44,369 nucleotides of DNA from contig JAJRZI010000041.1 of NCBI GenBank assembly GCA_024275295.1, forward strand, positions 1 through 44,369, given 5' to 3'. This document shows positions 20,346 to 28,933 of this stretch, in pieces (position 1 is the first letter of the stretch; each line of letters begins with the position of its first letter). The notes below the pieces were generated by a model. The model saw only the letters and a list, made by a program, of their open reading frames with translations, ran no database searches and was not told the DNA's origin. Source of the DNA: Gammaproteobacteria bacterium. GTDB lineage: Bacteria; Pseudomonadota; Gammaproteobacteria; Chromatiales; Chromatiaceae. The position numbers were made by a program, and so were the translations under genes.

Positions 20346-22780
20346 CGATTTTGATAACGGTTCAGGTCAAACAATCCAGACAAGATGCGTCTGTTTCGTG
20401 CAGACTCTTCCTGAAACCAGTCAGCCAGCGCCCAGAATCCAGGGTTGGTGCGCCTTACGCCATATTGATCAACAAACTTTTCATAATCTTCATGATTGCG
20501 GATGGTGGTGCAGTGTTTGGTGAAATCTTCAATCTCGGATAATGCCACAGAAAAAAAGAAGTTGGGATAAGAGCCTTCCAGCCACTTCACCACAGTCATC
20601 GTATCCTGCTCAATATCCACACGATCCCGCTCATGTTCATCTGCCAGAAAAGAGGTGACATTTTTGTATGCCTTGTTGTGAATCAGCGTATAGGCCAAAT
20701 CCTGTTCTGGATCATCCATCCTGATTCGCACAAAGGCAACATCAGGAAAAGCGTGCAGGTTGGCACCCTGTAACTGTGCAATCTCATGCATGGCGCGGTC
20801 TGCACGGATCTCGTTCGCGCCTGGCAGTGGCTCACTGCAATCAATGCGGCCACAGCGATTTTTAGCGTGCGCCTGTTGTGCCACACCGCCAACCCTCTCC
20901 TTAATATGCTGGTAAAGCTCAGGTTGCGGATCATCCGTCCGATAACCGCTCACTGACTCGATATTCAACCAGTCCTGCGGCGCAGAAAACAGCTTTTCAA
21001 TGGTGCTTCGCTGGCCAACATACCAGGCATCATGTATCTCCTTTCGCCGGTTTGCAGGGAGAAAGGCCAGAAAATAATCCTCGCCCTCCATACGCAGAAA
21101 ATCCATATAGATTCTCGTACTGATTCGATGACTCATGTTGCCATATATGTTGAACCCGGCAACCAGCAGATAGTGGATGCGTTCAAACAGGGGATAATCA
21201 ATGATCCAGGCGGTTTCCGGGTCACTGCCTATCAGTCCATACGCCACTGAGCCACTGTCAAAATGGCGGAAAACCGTCAGTGCTGCATTGGGGTTTTTGC
21301 CATCACCATCCCAAATGTAGTCCATGGCATGACCAATATCGTGCGTGCCGATCTTCTTGAACCAGGCCTGTTTCGTCGCCATGTAGCGCCGCTGTCCCTG
21401 CCAGTACTCCGTCCAGATACGTAGTAGATCCAAATTACTACTACTGCTCTCCGCCGGAATTTGCAGTTCATCCGCCATTTTTCCGATAAATTGTGCAGTG
21501 TTGGTAAAGACAGGCTGATCCGGGTCAAAAAACATCACCCAGAACTGATCTTCAATCACATCCAGTGCGATTTGCCCCCGACAGACCGGCCCCTTGATGA
21601 AGCCTTCAATAAAAAAGTGCGCATCATCCAGAAGAAATCGGTAACGTGATATTGTGGGTATGGCCGCAAAAACCTTGAACGGATTAGAGGCAATCTCCGG
21701 CTCATAGGAGGGCAGTTGACGTACATCGTAATCCGGTATCAGGAAAAGCTCACGATAGCGTTGCATACGCTCATCAGAAAATTCGTAAACGATGTGGTTC
21801 TTGGCCACGATACTTGGGTGGTATCTCAGTAGCCGGTAGTAAAATGGCGCAGTACCAGGATCGTCATAGGGCTGCAAAGTCGGGATCTCATCGACTACCT
21901 CCCCAGGCGGGGTGGTAGAACGCACCAGACGATAGAACTCTCGCGCCGGAGAGCCGGTAAAATGAATATGGGCATGAAACAGGTGTTCATAGAGATAACG
22001 ACTGACCAGCTGTTGCTTGCTGGACGACTGGTTTAGAAATCGCTCCCATTGTTTGATCTGTGGCTGTACCGCGGCGGAAGGGTCAGGCGGTGCGGGTGCC
22101 AGTGCGCCCTGAGCCAGCCATGAAACGAGGGCCTGGTACTCCGGCTTCGACAGGTTGGGCATGGCATAGGGCATGCCCCACAGGGGGTGTTCCTGAACAA
22201 AATCGTCTACAGTTTCCGGCGTCGGACAGGTCTGTTTGCGGTTAAGCTCCAGGGTAAAGCTCTCTGGAAGTTGCTCTTCAGCCGGTTGCGGGTGTTGCTG
22301 TTTCAGGCGCAGAAGCCGATACAGCACCGAGTTTTTCAGATTGTTTTCAGGGGTCTGCTCCCCCTCATTGAGTACCGGGGAAAATCCGCGGGAACGCCAC
22401 TCCGCCGTGCTTTTGGCATCCACGAACAGGCGCGTCGGCTGCATCGCGGCAATACGCCTGGGCTCATAGATACGCTCTTTATTGGCGCCTCGCCGCAGCC
22501 CTTCGCTAGAGGAGAGTTTCAACTGGCAGGGGGCATCATAACAGCCGTGGCATACTATACAGCGTCGTTCCAGAATGGGTCTGACCTGCTGCTCAAACGT
22601 CACCGGAGTATCCAGCAGATCCGGCAGCGACTCCAGTTCGACCATTGCCGATTCATGCTCCACGGTGTGCAGCGGCTCCAGCAGGGCATAGAGGATAGCG
22701 GCCGACAACAGTGCGATAGATAGAATTATCCGTACCTGTTTGCTGACCGATATTTTTTGCCGCCTCATCACCGGCTGCAT
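20342..22780 (-). CDS. cti: fatty acid cis/trans isomerase
   Basis: Cti converts cis-unsaturated acyl chains of membrane phospholipids to trans, a rapid rigidifying response to solvents, heat or metals. It is a periplasmic c-type haem protein. The product (812 residues) has an N-terminal membrane/export segment (VRIILSIALLSAAILYALL, residues 16-34) and the haem motif C74-I-V-C77-H78 soon after. It continues with long Cti-type segments such as YHPSIVAKNHIVYEFSDERMQRYRELFLIPDYD and GTHDIGHAMDYIWDGDGKNPNAALTVFRHFDS. The start is either ATG 22780 or ATG 22768; neither has a strong ribosome-binding site. Upstream lies a palindromic mobile element. It fits functionally with cfa further right. Confidence 0.93.
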   Translation of the reverse strand: MQPVMRRQKISVSKQVRIILSIALLSAAILYALLEPLHTVEHESAMVELESLPDLLDTPVTFEQQVRPILERRCIVCHGCYDAPCQLKLSSSEGLRRGANKERIYEPRRIAAMQPTRLFVDAKSTAEWRSRGFSPVLNEGEQTPENNLKNSVLYRLLRLKQQHPQPAEEQLPESFTLELNRKQTCPTPETVDDFVQEHPLWGMPYAMPNLSKPEYQALVSWLAQGALAPAPPDPSAAVQPQIKQWERFLNQSSSKQQLVSRYLYEHLFHAHIHFTGSPAREFYRLVRSTTPPGEVVDEIPTLQPYDDPGTAPFYYRLLRYHPSIVAKNHIVYEFSDERMQRYRELFLIPDYDVRQLPSYEPEIASNPFKVFAAIPTISRYRFLLDDAHFFIEGFIKGPVCRGQIALDVIEDQFWVMFFDPDQPVFTNTAQFIGKMADELQIPAESSSSNLDLLRIWTEYWQGQRRYMATKQAWFKKIGTHDIGHAMDYIWDGDGKNPNAALTVFRHFDSGSVAYGLIGSDPETAWIIDYPLFERIHYLLVAGFNIYGNMSHRISTRIYMDFLRMEGEDYFLAFLPANRRKEIHDAWYVGQRSTIEKLFSAPQDWLNIESVSGYRTDDPQPELYQHIKERVGGVAQQAHAKNRCGRIDCSEPLPGANEIRADRAMHEIAQLQGANLHAFPDVAFVRIRMDDPEQDLAYTLIHNKAYKNVTSFLADEHERDRVDIEQDTMTVVKWLEGSYPNFFFSVALSEIEDFTKHCTTIRNHEDYEKFVDQYGVRRTNPGFWALADWFQEESARNRRILSGLFDLNRYQNR

Positions 22781-22842
22781 GTTACCAGAAATAGCCGCCC
22801 TTATCGGTCGGCTTGAAGGAATCGCATCCTTGCGACTCTCTC

Positions 22843-22847
22843 TTTAA
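22843..22847. repeat. left target-site duplication (TTTAA) of palindromic element
   Basis: TTTAA directly precedes the CCTAG end of the element and recurs at 23011-23015 immediately after its CTAGG end. Confidence 0.85.
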
Positions 22848-23010
22848 CCTAGAAAGATCAGTTGAGCGTATGTGCAGGGCGTAAGATATTGATTCGATTA
22901 GCGTAACAAAAAAGTCCGTGGTCACCTTGTTGGTGATGAGGATCTTTTTTGTATAGCCAGGCGGATCAAGAGATTGCGTCATGTGCGTACGTTTAACTGA
23001 TTTTTCTAGG
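22848..23010. mobile_element. 163-bp palindromic transposable element (MITE-like), copy 2
   Basis: The left end CCTAGAAAGATCAGTT and the inverted right end CCTAGAAAAATCAGTT differ at one base in 16. Pairing continues imperfectly through the whole element (arms about 22848-22926 and 22932-23010) around ACAAAAAAG and CTTTTTTGTATAGCCAGGC, so the entire unit is one long hairpin. It is flanked by TTTAA duplications. It has no coding capacity. The T-run plus ATAGCCAGGC core is shared with the copy at 15788. It lies 67 bp upstream of cti and may affect its promoter. Confidence 0.87.
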
Positions 23011-23081
23011 TTTAAACAGCAGGGTATTACTTGTCGAACTGCTTATATTACAAAGAGAGAGTCCGTCAAGGTGTAGAGTAA

Positions 23082-24653
23082 TCAGATACCCCCTTCATCC
23101 TGCTCTTTTTTGATCCCGGCAGAGGGATAGAGCTCGTCCATTGGCCGGGACAGCCCGTCACCACCCACAATCCGCACATGGCAGCGGCACAGGGCGCGTG
23201 GCTCCGGTACGCCGCAGGAGTGAGCGATCATCTCCACCTCGTGCACCATATTCCGACAATAGTTGGCCACCCGGACCAATTTAACCTTCGGATCAAGGCC
23301 CGCCTGAAGCCGGACATTATGGGTTGTGATGCCCGTCGGGCAGGTATTTTTGTTGCATTTGAGCGCCTGAATGCAACCCAATGCAAACATAAAGCCCCGT
23401 GCAGCGTTGACAAAATCCGCCCCGGCGCACAGTGCCCAGGCGACATTGGCGGGCGTGATCAGTTTCCCTGAAGCGATCAGGCGAACCCGCTGTTTGAGCC
23501 CGTGTTTAACCAGCATATCGACCACCAGGGGCAGCGCCTCTCTCAGCGGCAGGCCAACACTGTCCATCAACGGCATGGGCGCAGCACCTGTACCCCCGTC
23601 ACCACCATCCACAGTGATGAAATCGGGCGCACTTTCGGCTCCGCGCCGGCTGATCTCCCGGCACAATTCATCCAGCCAGTCACAGCTGCCAACCACTGTT
23701 TTAAACCCCACCGGTTTACCCGTCACCTGGCGGATGCGGGTGACAAAATCCAGCAGTTGTTGCACGGTACCGATCTCCGGGTGCCGGTTGGGCGAGATGG
23801 AGTCCTCACCCTGCCTGATGCCGCGTATTTCAGCCACCTCAGAGTTGATCTTGGCAGCGGGCAAGATGCCGCCCTTACCCGGTTTGGCGCCCTGGCTGAG
23901 TTTGATCTCAAACAGTTTTACCTCTGGCCGGGCTGCAATCTCCCGCAGTCTCTCCTCATTCAGGCTGCCATCCGGGTGGCGCACACCGTACTTGGCGGTA
24001 CCGATCTGAAAAACGAGGTCACAACCCCCTGCAAGATGATGCTTTGTCAGGCCACCCTCCCCCGTATTCAGCCAGCAGCCCGCCATCTTCGCACCCCGGG
24101 AGAGCGCCTGCACTGCGGGTGCAGAGAGTGCGCCAAAGCTCATCCCCGATATGTTGAAAATGGAGGAGGCACAATAGGGATAGCGGCAATGGGGTCCGAT
24201 CTCCATGGGTACCGTTTTGGCGCTGTCCACTCCCATCGCGGGAAAAGGGCAGCTCAAAAAAATCGGCGTACCTTCCACATTCAGGTTTTTGGTGGAGCCA
24301 AAGGCAATGGTGTTATCCGTCCCGTTTGAGGCCCGTTCAACCCAGCCCCGCTCGGCCCGGTTGAAGGGCATCTCCTCCCGATCCATGGCAAAGAAATATT
24401 GCCGGAAGAACTCTCCCGCCTTGCTGAAAATATAACGGAAGCGTCCCAATACGGGATAGTTGTGCCGAATCGCATTGCGGCGCTGCGTAATATCAATGAT
24501 GAACAGAACAAGAACAGCAAGCGTTGTGAAGACAACGATGGCGACGAAGACGGCGGTTATAAACTCTATGCCGTGCGCCACCCAATCAGGAAACATCAGA
24601 CTATCCGTTCTTGCCCTCAATAGATGCTGAACCTCTTTCCCCATCTCATTCAT
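23082..24653 (-). CDS. membrane-anchored FMN-binding glutamate-synthase-family protein
   Basis: The 523-residue product has a membrane helix near the N-terminus (about 32-53, ITAVFVAIVVFTTLAVLVLF) and then a GltB-like FMN/synthase domain. GGDGGTGAAP at 350-359 is the FMN/substrate-binding loop. C427-x5-C433-x4-C438 (GCIQALKCNKNTCPTG) is the spacing of the 3Fe-4S cluster of glutamate synthase. The glutaminase domain and a small subunit are absent, so it is one of the widespread stand-alone relatives whose reaction is not defined. Glutamate formation from 2-oxoglutarate is possible but not shown. It follows the cls remnant with a gap of about 170 bp. Confidence 0.85.
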   Translation of the reverse strand: MNEMGKEVQHLLRARTDSLMFPDWVAHGIEFITAVFVAIVVFTTLAVLVLFIIDITQRRNAIRHNYPVLGRFRYIFSKAGEFFRQYFFAMDREEMPFNRAERGWVERASNGTDNTIAFGSTKNLNVEGTPIFLSCPFPAMGVDSAKTVPMEIGPHCRYPYCASSIFNISGMSFGALSAPAVQALSRGAKMAGCWLNTGEGGLTKHHLAGGCDLVFQIGTAKYGVRHPDGSLNEERLREIAARPEVKLFEIKLSQGAKPGKGGILPAAKINSEVAEIRGIRQGEDSISPNRHPEIGTVQQLLDFVTRIRQVTGKPVGFKTVVGSCDWLDELCREISRRGAESAPDFITVDGGDGGTGAAPMPLMDSVGLPLREALPLVVDMLVKHGLKQRVRLIASGKLITPANVAWALCAGADFVNAARGFMFALGCIQALKCNKNTCPTGITTHNVRLQAGLDPKVKLVRVANYCRNMVHEVEMIAHSCGVPEPRALCRCHVRIVGGDGLSRPMDELYPSAGIKKEQDEGGI

Positions 24654-24823
24654 CTAACGAATCCCCGCCCTGCGCAGCTCATAGCACGCATAAGTGATAA
24701 CCAATACTCACCTTCATTATGCTACCTGGCCGGCGAAGTGTCGCGGTAAAAGCACGAGAGGGAAATGCTCATTTTTACTTTGTGCAGATTAATCGCCATT
24801 AACCCGAATGCCCCATTACAGGC

Positions 24824-25276
24824 CTATAACCAGCGCCTGACACTCCAGCCCCCCTGAAAAGCAGCGTGGGTGTCACGCCAGCGTGTAGCACCATAATAGC
24901 GTTGTGAACTTTGGCAGTGAATGTTGAACCCACCCAGAAAGACCTCTTTGCTACGGTGATCACGCCGGTTGTAACGGAGCGGTTCACGCCACTGCCAGCG
25001 ATGGAAGTGGCGTATCTGCACGCCTGATCGCTCAAGCTCAGGCCCCAGTGCGCGGTAAAACTGAAACAGTGAACCCAGTGCATCCACCAGCAGGCGCACC
25101 TGCACACCGGCCCTTGCCCGCTCCGACAATGCATGAGCAAAACAGCGGCCCACCTCATCATCGGCGAAGATGTAGGTCTCCATCCAGACATGCTTTTGCG
25201 CGCTGACGATGGCCTTGAGCATCACCTCAAATAACTGATCACCCTCGGTGTAGAGCTGAATAGCCGCAAAGCTCAT
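24824..25276 (-). pseudogene. cardiolipin synthase / phospholipase D family remnant
   Basis: The N-terminal third of a ClsB-like phosphatidyltransferase is recognisable: IQLYTEGDQLFEVMLKAI, HVWMETYIFADDEVG, GVQVRLLVDALGS, then NRRDHR and FLGGFNIH. The first HKD motif (HxKxxxxD) should follow NRRDH, but the sequence jumps from HRS to KEVFLGGFN, so the catalytic Lys and Asp are missing through an in-frame loss of several codons. After WRDTHAAFQGG the family match ends and the frame stops at 150 residues, against about 400 in full-length proteins. It ends the merR-copA gene run, 21 bp after the flavoprotein gene. Cardiolipin synthesis is unlikely. Confidence 0.72.
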
Positions 25277-25297
25277 GGTGCTTATCTTATTGGCAGA

Positions 25298-26449
25298 TTA
25301 TGCATGATCGCAACACGCCTCACGGCACCAGATGCAGTGGCAATCGATATGATCACAAGTGACATCCTTGCGCTGGCTCTCATGGCGGCGTCTGGCCCAC
25401 GGGGCCAAAAGACGCTTGGGCAAGGAGGGTTGATACTGCCGCCGCAGTGACTTACGAAGATTCAGACTGGAGGCAAGCCGCCGCAAACACCAGCTATAAC
25501 CATGGTTTCCCATCAGACTGTAGAGCGCACGATTGACGACAGAGGTATCCATCTGCGGTTTCAACTCCCGCTGCCAAAGAGTGTCGTAGTCTTCGCCGTT
25601 CAACAGGCTGTTGGCGGCCAACACACCGGATGAGATCGCCAGGCGCATACCAAACCCCCATAACGTATCCTGAAAGCCCGCCTGCTCCCCCACCAGCGGA
25701 TGAGGGCCGCTATAAGCACTCTCCGGAATGCGGAAGTTGCCGCTGCCGCCGTGGGGTCTGGGGTTTTTCATCTCAAAGCCGACCAGCCTTTGAAACGCCT
25801 CCAGTGTTCGCTGCACGTAGAGCTTCTCCTGTTTGAAACCTGAAAACATACAGCTCTTGACCGTACCCTTGCCGTTCATCGCCAGGAGATAGGCATAACC
25901 CTGCGGGGCCAGCTCGTTGTCGCAGATCGCCCAGAAACCATCCGCCAAATCTGTTTCGAAGTGATAGCCCACGGCGATGGCATCAGCGGCCCGAGGGCCG
26001 GCGGCGAGGATGCCTTCCCCCGCCATCTGATCCAAGCGACTGTTGAAGCGCACTTCCACACCAAGAGATTGGGCTTGCCGGAGCAGCGCACTGTCCAGTG
26101 TGCCGGGACCCGGGCCGCGTTCCAGCAGATAAAACAGTGTCTCGTTACTTTTGATCTCATGGCGATTACCCGCGGCATCAAAAAAAGTACCACTGTGGCA
26201 AGGCATGGCATTAAAATCCGTTGTTAATCCCTGCCCCTCCAGCACGGTCAGCGCATCCTCTTCGGTAGTCCAGTTTTCCAGTCCCTGAAAATCACCACCA
26301 AACCGGTGGCCAACCTCTTTATGTGCTTCATGCACCACCACCTGGCGTCCCGCCCTGGCCAGGGTGATGGCCGCCGCCAGGCCTGCCGGCCCGGCACCTG
26401 CAATTTCAACAGCCGTATCGGTGTGGGTATTGTTTTTATCGTTAGGCAT
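25298..26449 (-). CDS. geranylgeranyl-reductase-like FAD-dependent oxidoreductase with Cys-rich tail
   Basis: This 383-residue flavoprotein carries an N-terminal GAGPAGLAAA dinucleotide-binding motif (residues 18-27) and E39 closing the Rossmann fold. PQGYAYLLAM and VGEQAGFQDTLWGFGMRLAISSG are characteristic of the geranylgeranyl reductase / FAD-hydroxylase group that acts on lipid-like substrates. The substrate here is unknown; lipid double-bond reduction is a reasonable guess. The last 19 residues are CDHIDCHCIWCREACCDHA: Cys365, 370, 372, 375, 379 and 380 with three His, a likely metal-binding appendage. It is 28 bp downstream of the YHS-reductase fusion gene and belongs to the merR-copA run. 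Confidence 0.82.
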   Translation of the reverse strand: MPNDKNNTHTDTAVEIAGAGPAGLAAAITLARAGRQVVVHEAHKEVGHRFGGDFQGLENWTTEEDALTVLEGQGLTTDFNAMPCHSGTFFDAAGNRHEIKSNETLFYLLERGPGPGTLDSALLRQAQSLGVEVRFNSRLDQMAGEGILAAGPRAADAIAVGYHFETDLADGFWAICDNELAPQGYAYLLAMNGKGTVKSCMFSGFKQEKLYVQRTLEAFQRLVGFEMKNPRPHGGSGNFRIPESAYSGPHPLVGEQAGFQDTLWGFGMRLAISSGVLAANSLLNGEDYDTLWQRELKPQMDTSVVNRALYSLMGNHGYSWCLRRLASSLNLRKSLRRQYQPSLPKRLLAPWARRRHESQRKDVTCDHIDCHCIWCREACCDHA

Positions 26450-26477
26450 AAGCTATATCTCTTCAATTCAGATGGTT

Positions 26478-27545
26478 TTACGGTACATTTCTCTTCATAT
26501 TCAATATGTACTGCCTTGCAGCCATCGCCGCCTTCGCCCCTTCACCGGAGGCGATGATGATTCTTTTTCCAAAGGCATCTGTAACGTCGCCCGCAGCAAA
26601 AATACCGGGACAGCTGGTTGAGCAGTCATGATTTATCATGATCTCCATCCGCTCATTCAGTTTGACGAAGGAGGAGGCAAGGGATGAGTTCGCCTGGAGT
26701 CCAATGGCTACGAACACCCCTTCAACGGGGAGGTTCTCTATCTTCTCTTCGCCCCTCTTTCTAATGCTTATTGCGGAGAGAGACTCTTCGCCGCTGAAGT
26801 CGATCACCTTGTACCCTGCATAGGTTTGCACGTTACTGAAGCGGTTTACATTTTCGATAATGGCCGAATCTGCTGACAGCTCACTATCAGAGATAAGATG
26901 GATGGAGTGAGCCACGCTATGCAGGTTTTCAACCATCTGTAGCGCCGAGTTCCCACCACCAACCACTGCAACCGCCTTTCCCTGCACAAAGGCAAAGTCC
27001 TGAATATTGCCGTAAAACAGCCCCTTTCTCTGGAACTCCTCCTCCCCCGGCACATTTAACCGCCTCCTTGTCATGCCTGTTGTCACAATCAGCGCCTTTG
27101 CGAAATATCGCCTGAAATCGGCTGTGGTCACGCTATAACCACCATCAACTGCGGCTATCACCTCCACCTCACATATCAGGTGTTTTATGTAGTGGCTATG
27201 GATCAATTGATATTTGAACTTGTCGATCAGCTCAGGGCCGGTCACGAAGTCGTAACCCATATAGTTGCATATCTTTGTGCTGTCGATGGCCTGACCACCC
27301 AGGTCTCCGGCGATCAGAAAGGCATTCATTGTGAGGGTTGAGGCATATACAGCGGCCGTCAGCCCAGCCGGGCCGCCCCCAATAATGATGAGATCACAGG
27401 GTTCATCTGGAGGGTTTGAACCCCTTTCGTCCAGGAACAGATCCCTACAGCCAATGGAACAGAAATAGTAGGTATCACCATCATATTCCGTCGTGACGGC
27501 GTCCATCTCTTCCACCTCCATTTTGCAAACCGGATCTTTTTTCAT
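26478..27545 (-). CDS. YHS domain - thioredoxin-reductase-like flavoprotein fusion, no CxxC
   Basis: The start ATG at 27545 follows GAAGGAGTG and overlaps the cfa stop as ATGA. The 355-residue protein begins with a YHS metal-binding domain (about 2-40; C7, C29, C33 in DPVCKMEV...YYFCSIGC). It continues as a TrxR-type flavoprotein with FAD motif GGGPAG at 56-61, NAD(P)H motif GGGNSA at 196-201 and C-terminal GIFAAGDVTDA near 314-324. Where thioredoxin reductases carry CATC, this one reads GLFYGNIQD, so there is no dithiol active site. C308 and C312 lie next to the C-terminal flavin motif. A metal-linked NAD(P)H oxidoreductase or metal reductase is plausible; nothing in the sequence proves it. 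Confidence 0.85.
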   Translation of the reverse strand: MKKDPVCKMEVEEMDAVTTEYDGDTYYFCSIGCRDLFLDERGSNPPDEPCDLIIIGGGPAGLTAAVYASTLTMNAFLIAGDLGGQAIDSTKICNYMGYDFVTGPELIDKFKYQLIHSHYIKHLICEVEVIAAVDGGYSVTTADFRRYFAKALIVTTGMTRRRLNVPGEEEFQRKGLFYGNIQDFAFVQGKAVAVVGGGNSALQMVENLHSVAHSIHLISDSELSADSAIIENVNRFSNVQTYAGYKVIDFSGEESLSAISIRKRGEEKIENLPVEGVFVAIGLQANSSLASSFVKLNERMEIMINHDCSTSCPGIFAAGDVTDAFGKRIIIASGEGAKAAMAARQYILNMKRNVP

Positions 27546-28933
27546 GGTTCCACTCCTTCGGGCAGCTCTCTCTGTTTGCTGTCGTTCTCGCCGCACTTGC
27601 ACTCTTTTCCTGCCCAATCCTTTTCATAAAGGTCGTCCCGCCGTAGCGGTGTAGCCAATGGCTGATGGGCAGAACCAACCAACACCTGATAGACATTGAT
27701 ACTGCCCTCATCGAAGTAGTAGGCACAGCCCGTCATGTACAGACGCCACACCCGGTAGGTGGCTTCACCCACCATCGCCACCGCATGTTCACGATGCCTC
27801 TCCAGTGCCTCTACCCAATGGCGCAGGGTCAAGGCGTAGTGGTGGCGCAGTCCCTCCACGTCGATGATCTCGAAACCCGCCTGCTCCATGGCATCCTCTA
27901 CATCACTGATACGCGCCAGCTCACCGTCTGGAAAGACATAACAATTCATGAAGCGGGTGAGCGGTGTGTCCTGCCAGCCGGTGTCATTGGTGATGCCGTG
28001 GTTGAGAAACAGCCCACCCGGTCTGAGCACCCGTTTGACAGTACCAAAATAGAGTGGGAAGTTGGCCACCCCGATGTGCTCAAACATACCGACGCTGACG
28101 ACCCGGTCGTAACAGGCCTCATCGGGCAGATCACGGTAATCACGCAGTTCAATACAAACCTGCTCTTCCAGCCCCTCACTACGCACCCGCTCAACGGCGT
28201 AGTGGTATTGCTGCTCGCTCAGGGTTATACCGTGCGCCTGTACGCCATAATGACGGGCGGCCCAGATAGCCAGAGCACCCCAGCCACAACCGATATCGAG
28301 CAGACGGTGGCCGGATTCCAGGCGCAGCTTGCGGCAGATGTGATCCAGTTTATCCTGCTGGGCACTGGTCAGCGGTTGGTCTTCATCGCGATAATAGGCG
28401 CAGGAGTAGACCATCTCCGGATCCAGCCAGAGGCGGTAAAAGTCATTGCTGACATCATAGTGGTGGGCGACGCTCTCTTTGGTATTGCGGTGCTGCACTA
28501 CTCTCCCATCACGCACGGCAAGTGCGCCTGATCTCCGCTGCCTTGGCAACCGCAGTGCCCGCCGCAGCATTCGCCACTTGTCCAGTCCGGAGAACTGCAG
28601 CTCACGCAGATGCTCCGTCAAGTTGAACAGGCTCTCCATATCGCCCTCCGCATCCAGCTCTCCGGCCAGATAAGACTCTGCAAGGTGAACCAGATCCCGG
28701 TGCAATACCAGATGACGCAGCACCGAGGGTTGGTGGAAAACCACAGTGCAGGGTGCACCGGCCTCACCGTGAATCTGTTCGCCGTTCCATAGGCGCGCTG
28801 CAACCGGGCCCTGGTAGCCCGACAGAATCTGCTCCAGAATCTCCCGCCCCGCAGCAACCGCAGCCTCATCAACAGAGTCTGGATCAGTTGCCCGTACTGT
28901 TCCCACGGTTGCTTGCCGTGTCTGCTCTTTCAT
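27542..28933 (-). CDS. cfa: cyclopropane-fatty-acyl-phospholipid synthase
   Basis: Cfa methylates unsaturated acyl chains of membrane phospholipids using S-adenosylmethionine, making membranes more resistant to stress. ATG at 28933 has GGGAGGAG upstream and overlaps the preceding stop as ATGA; from it the protein has 463 residues. The SAM motif LLDIGCGWG is at 211-219, preceded by the CFAS signature HHYDVSNDFYRLWL (from residue 157) and followed by YDRVVSVGMFEHIG. The C-terminus ends in an unusual extension, KECKCGENDSK, with C445 and C447. Translational coupling at both ends ties it tightly to the small upstream gene and to the YHS fusion. Confidence 0.93.
   Translation of the reverse strand: MKEQTRQATVGTVRATDPDSVDEAAVAAGREILEQILSGYQGPVAARLWNGEQIHGEAGAPCTVVFHQPSVLRHLVLHRDLVHLAESYLAGELDAEGDMESLFNLTEHLRELQFSGLDKWRMLRRALRLPRQRRSGALAVRDGRVVQHRNTKESVAHHYDVSNDFYRLWLDPEMVYSCAYYRDEDQPLTSAQQDKLDHICRKLRLESGHRLLDIGCGWGALAIWAARHYGVQAHGITLSEQQYHYAVERVRSEGLEEQVCIELRDYRDLPDEACYDRVVSVGMFEHIGVANFPLYFGTVKRVLRPGGLFLNHGITNDTGWQDTPLTRFMNCYVFPDGELARISDVEDAMEQAGFEIIDVEGLRHHYALTLRHWVEALERHREHAVAMVGEATYRVWRLYMTGCAYYFDEGSINVYQVLVGSAHQPLATPLRRDDLYEKDWAGKECKCGENDSKQRELPEGVEP

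Noticed and set aside
23502-24329. Plus-strand open frame of 275 codons
   Set aside because: Entirely antisense to the glutamate-synthase-like gene, whose 3Fe-4S and FMN motifs are clear. A shadow frame caused by codon bias.
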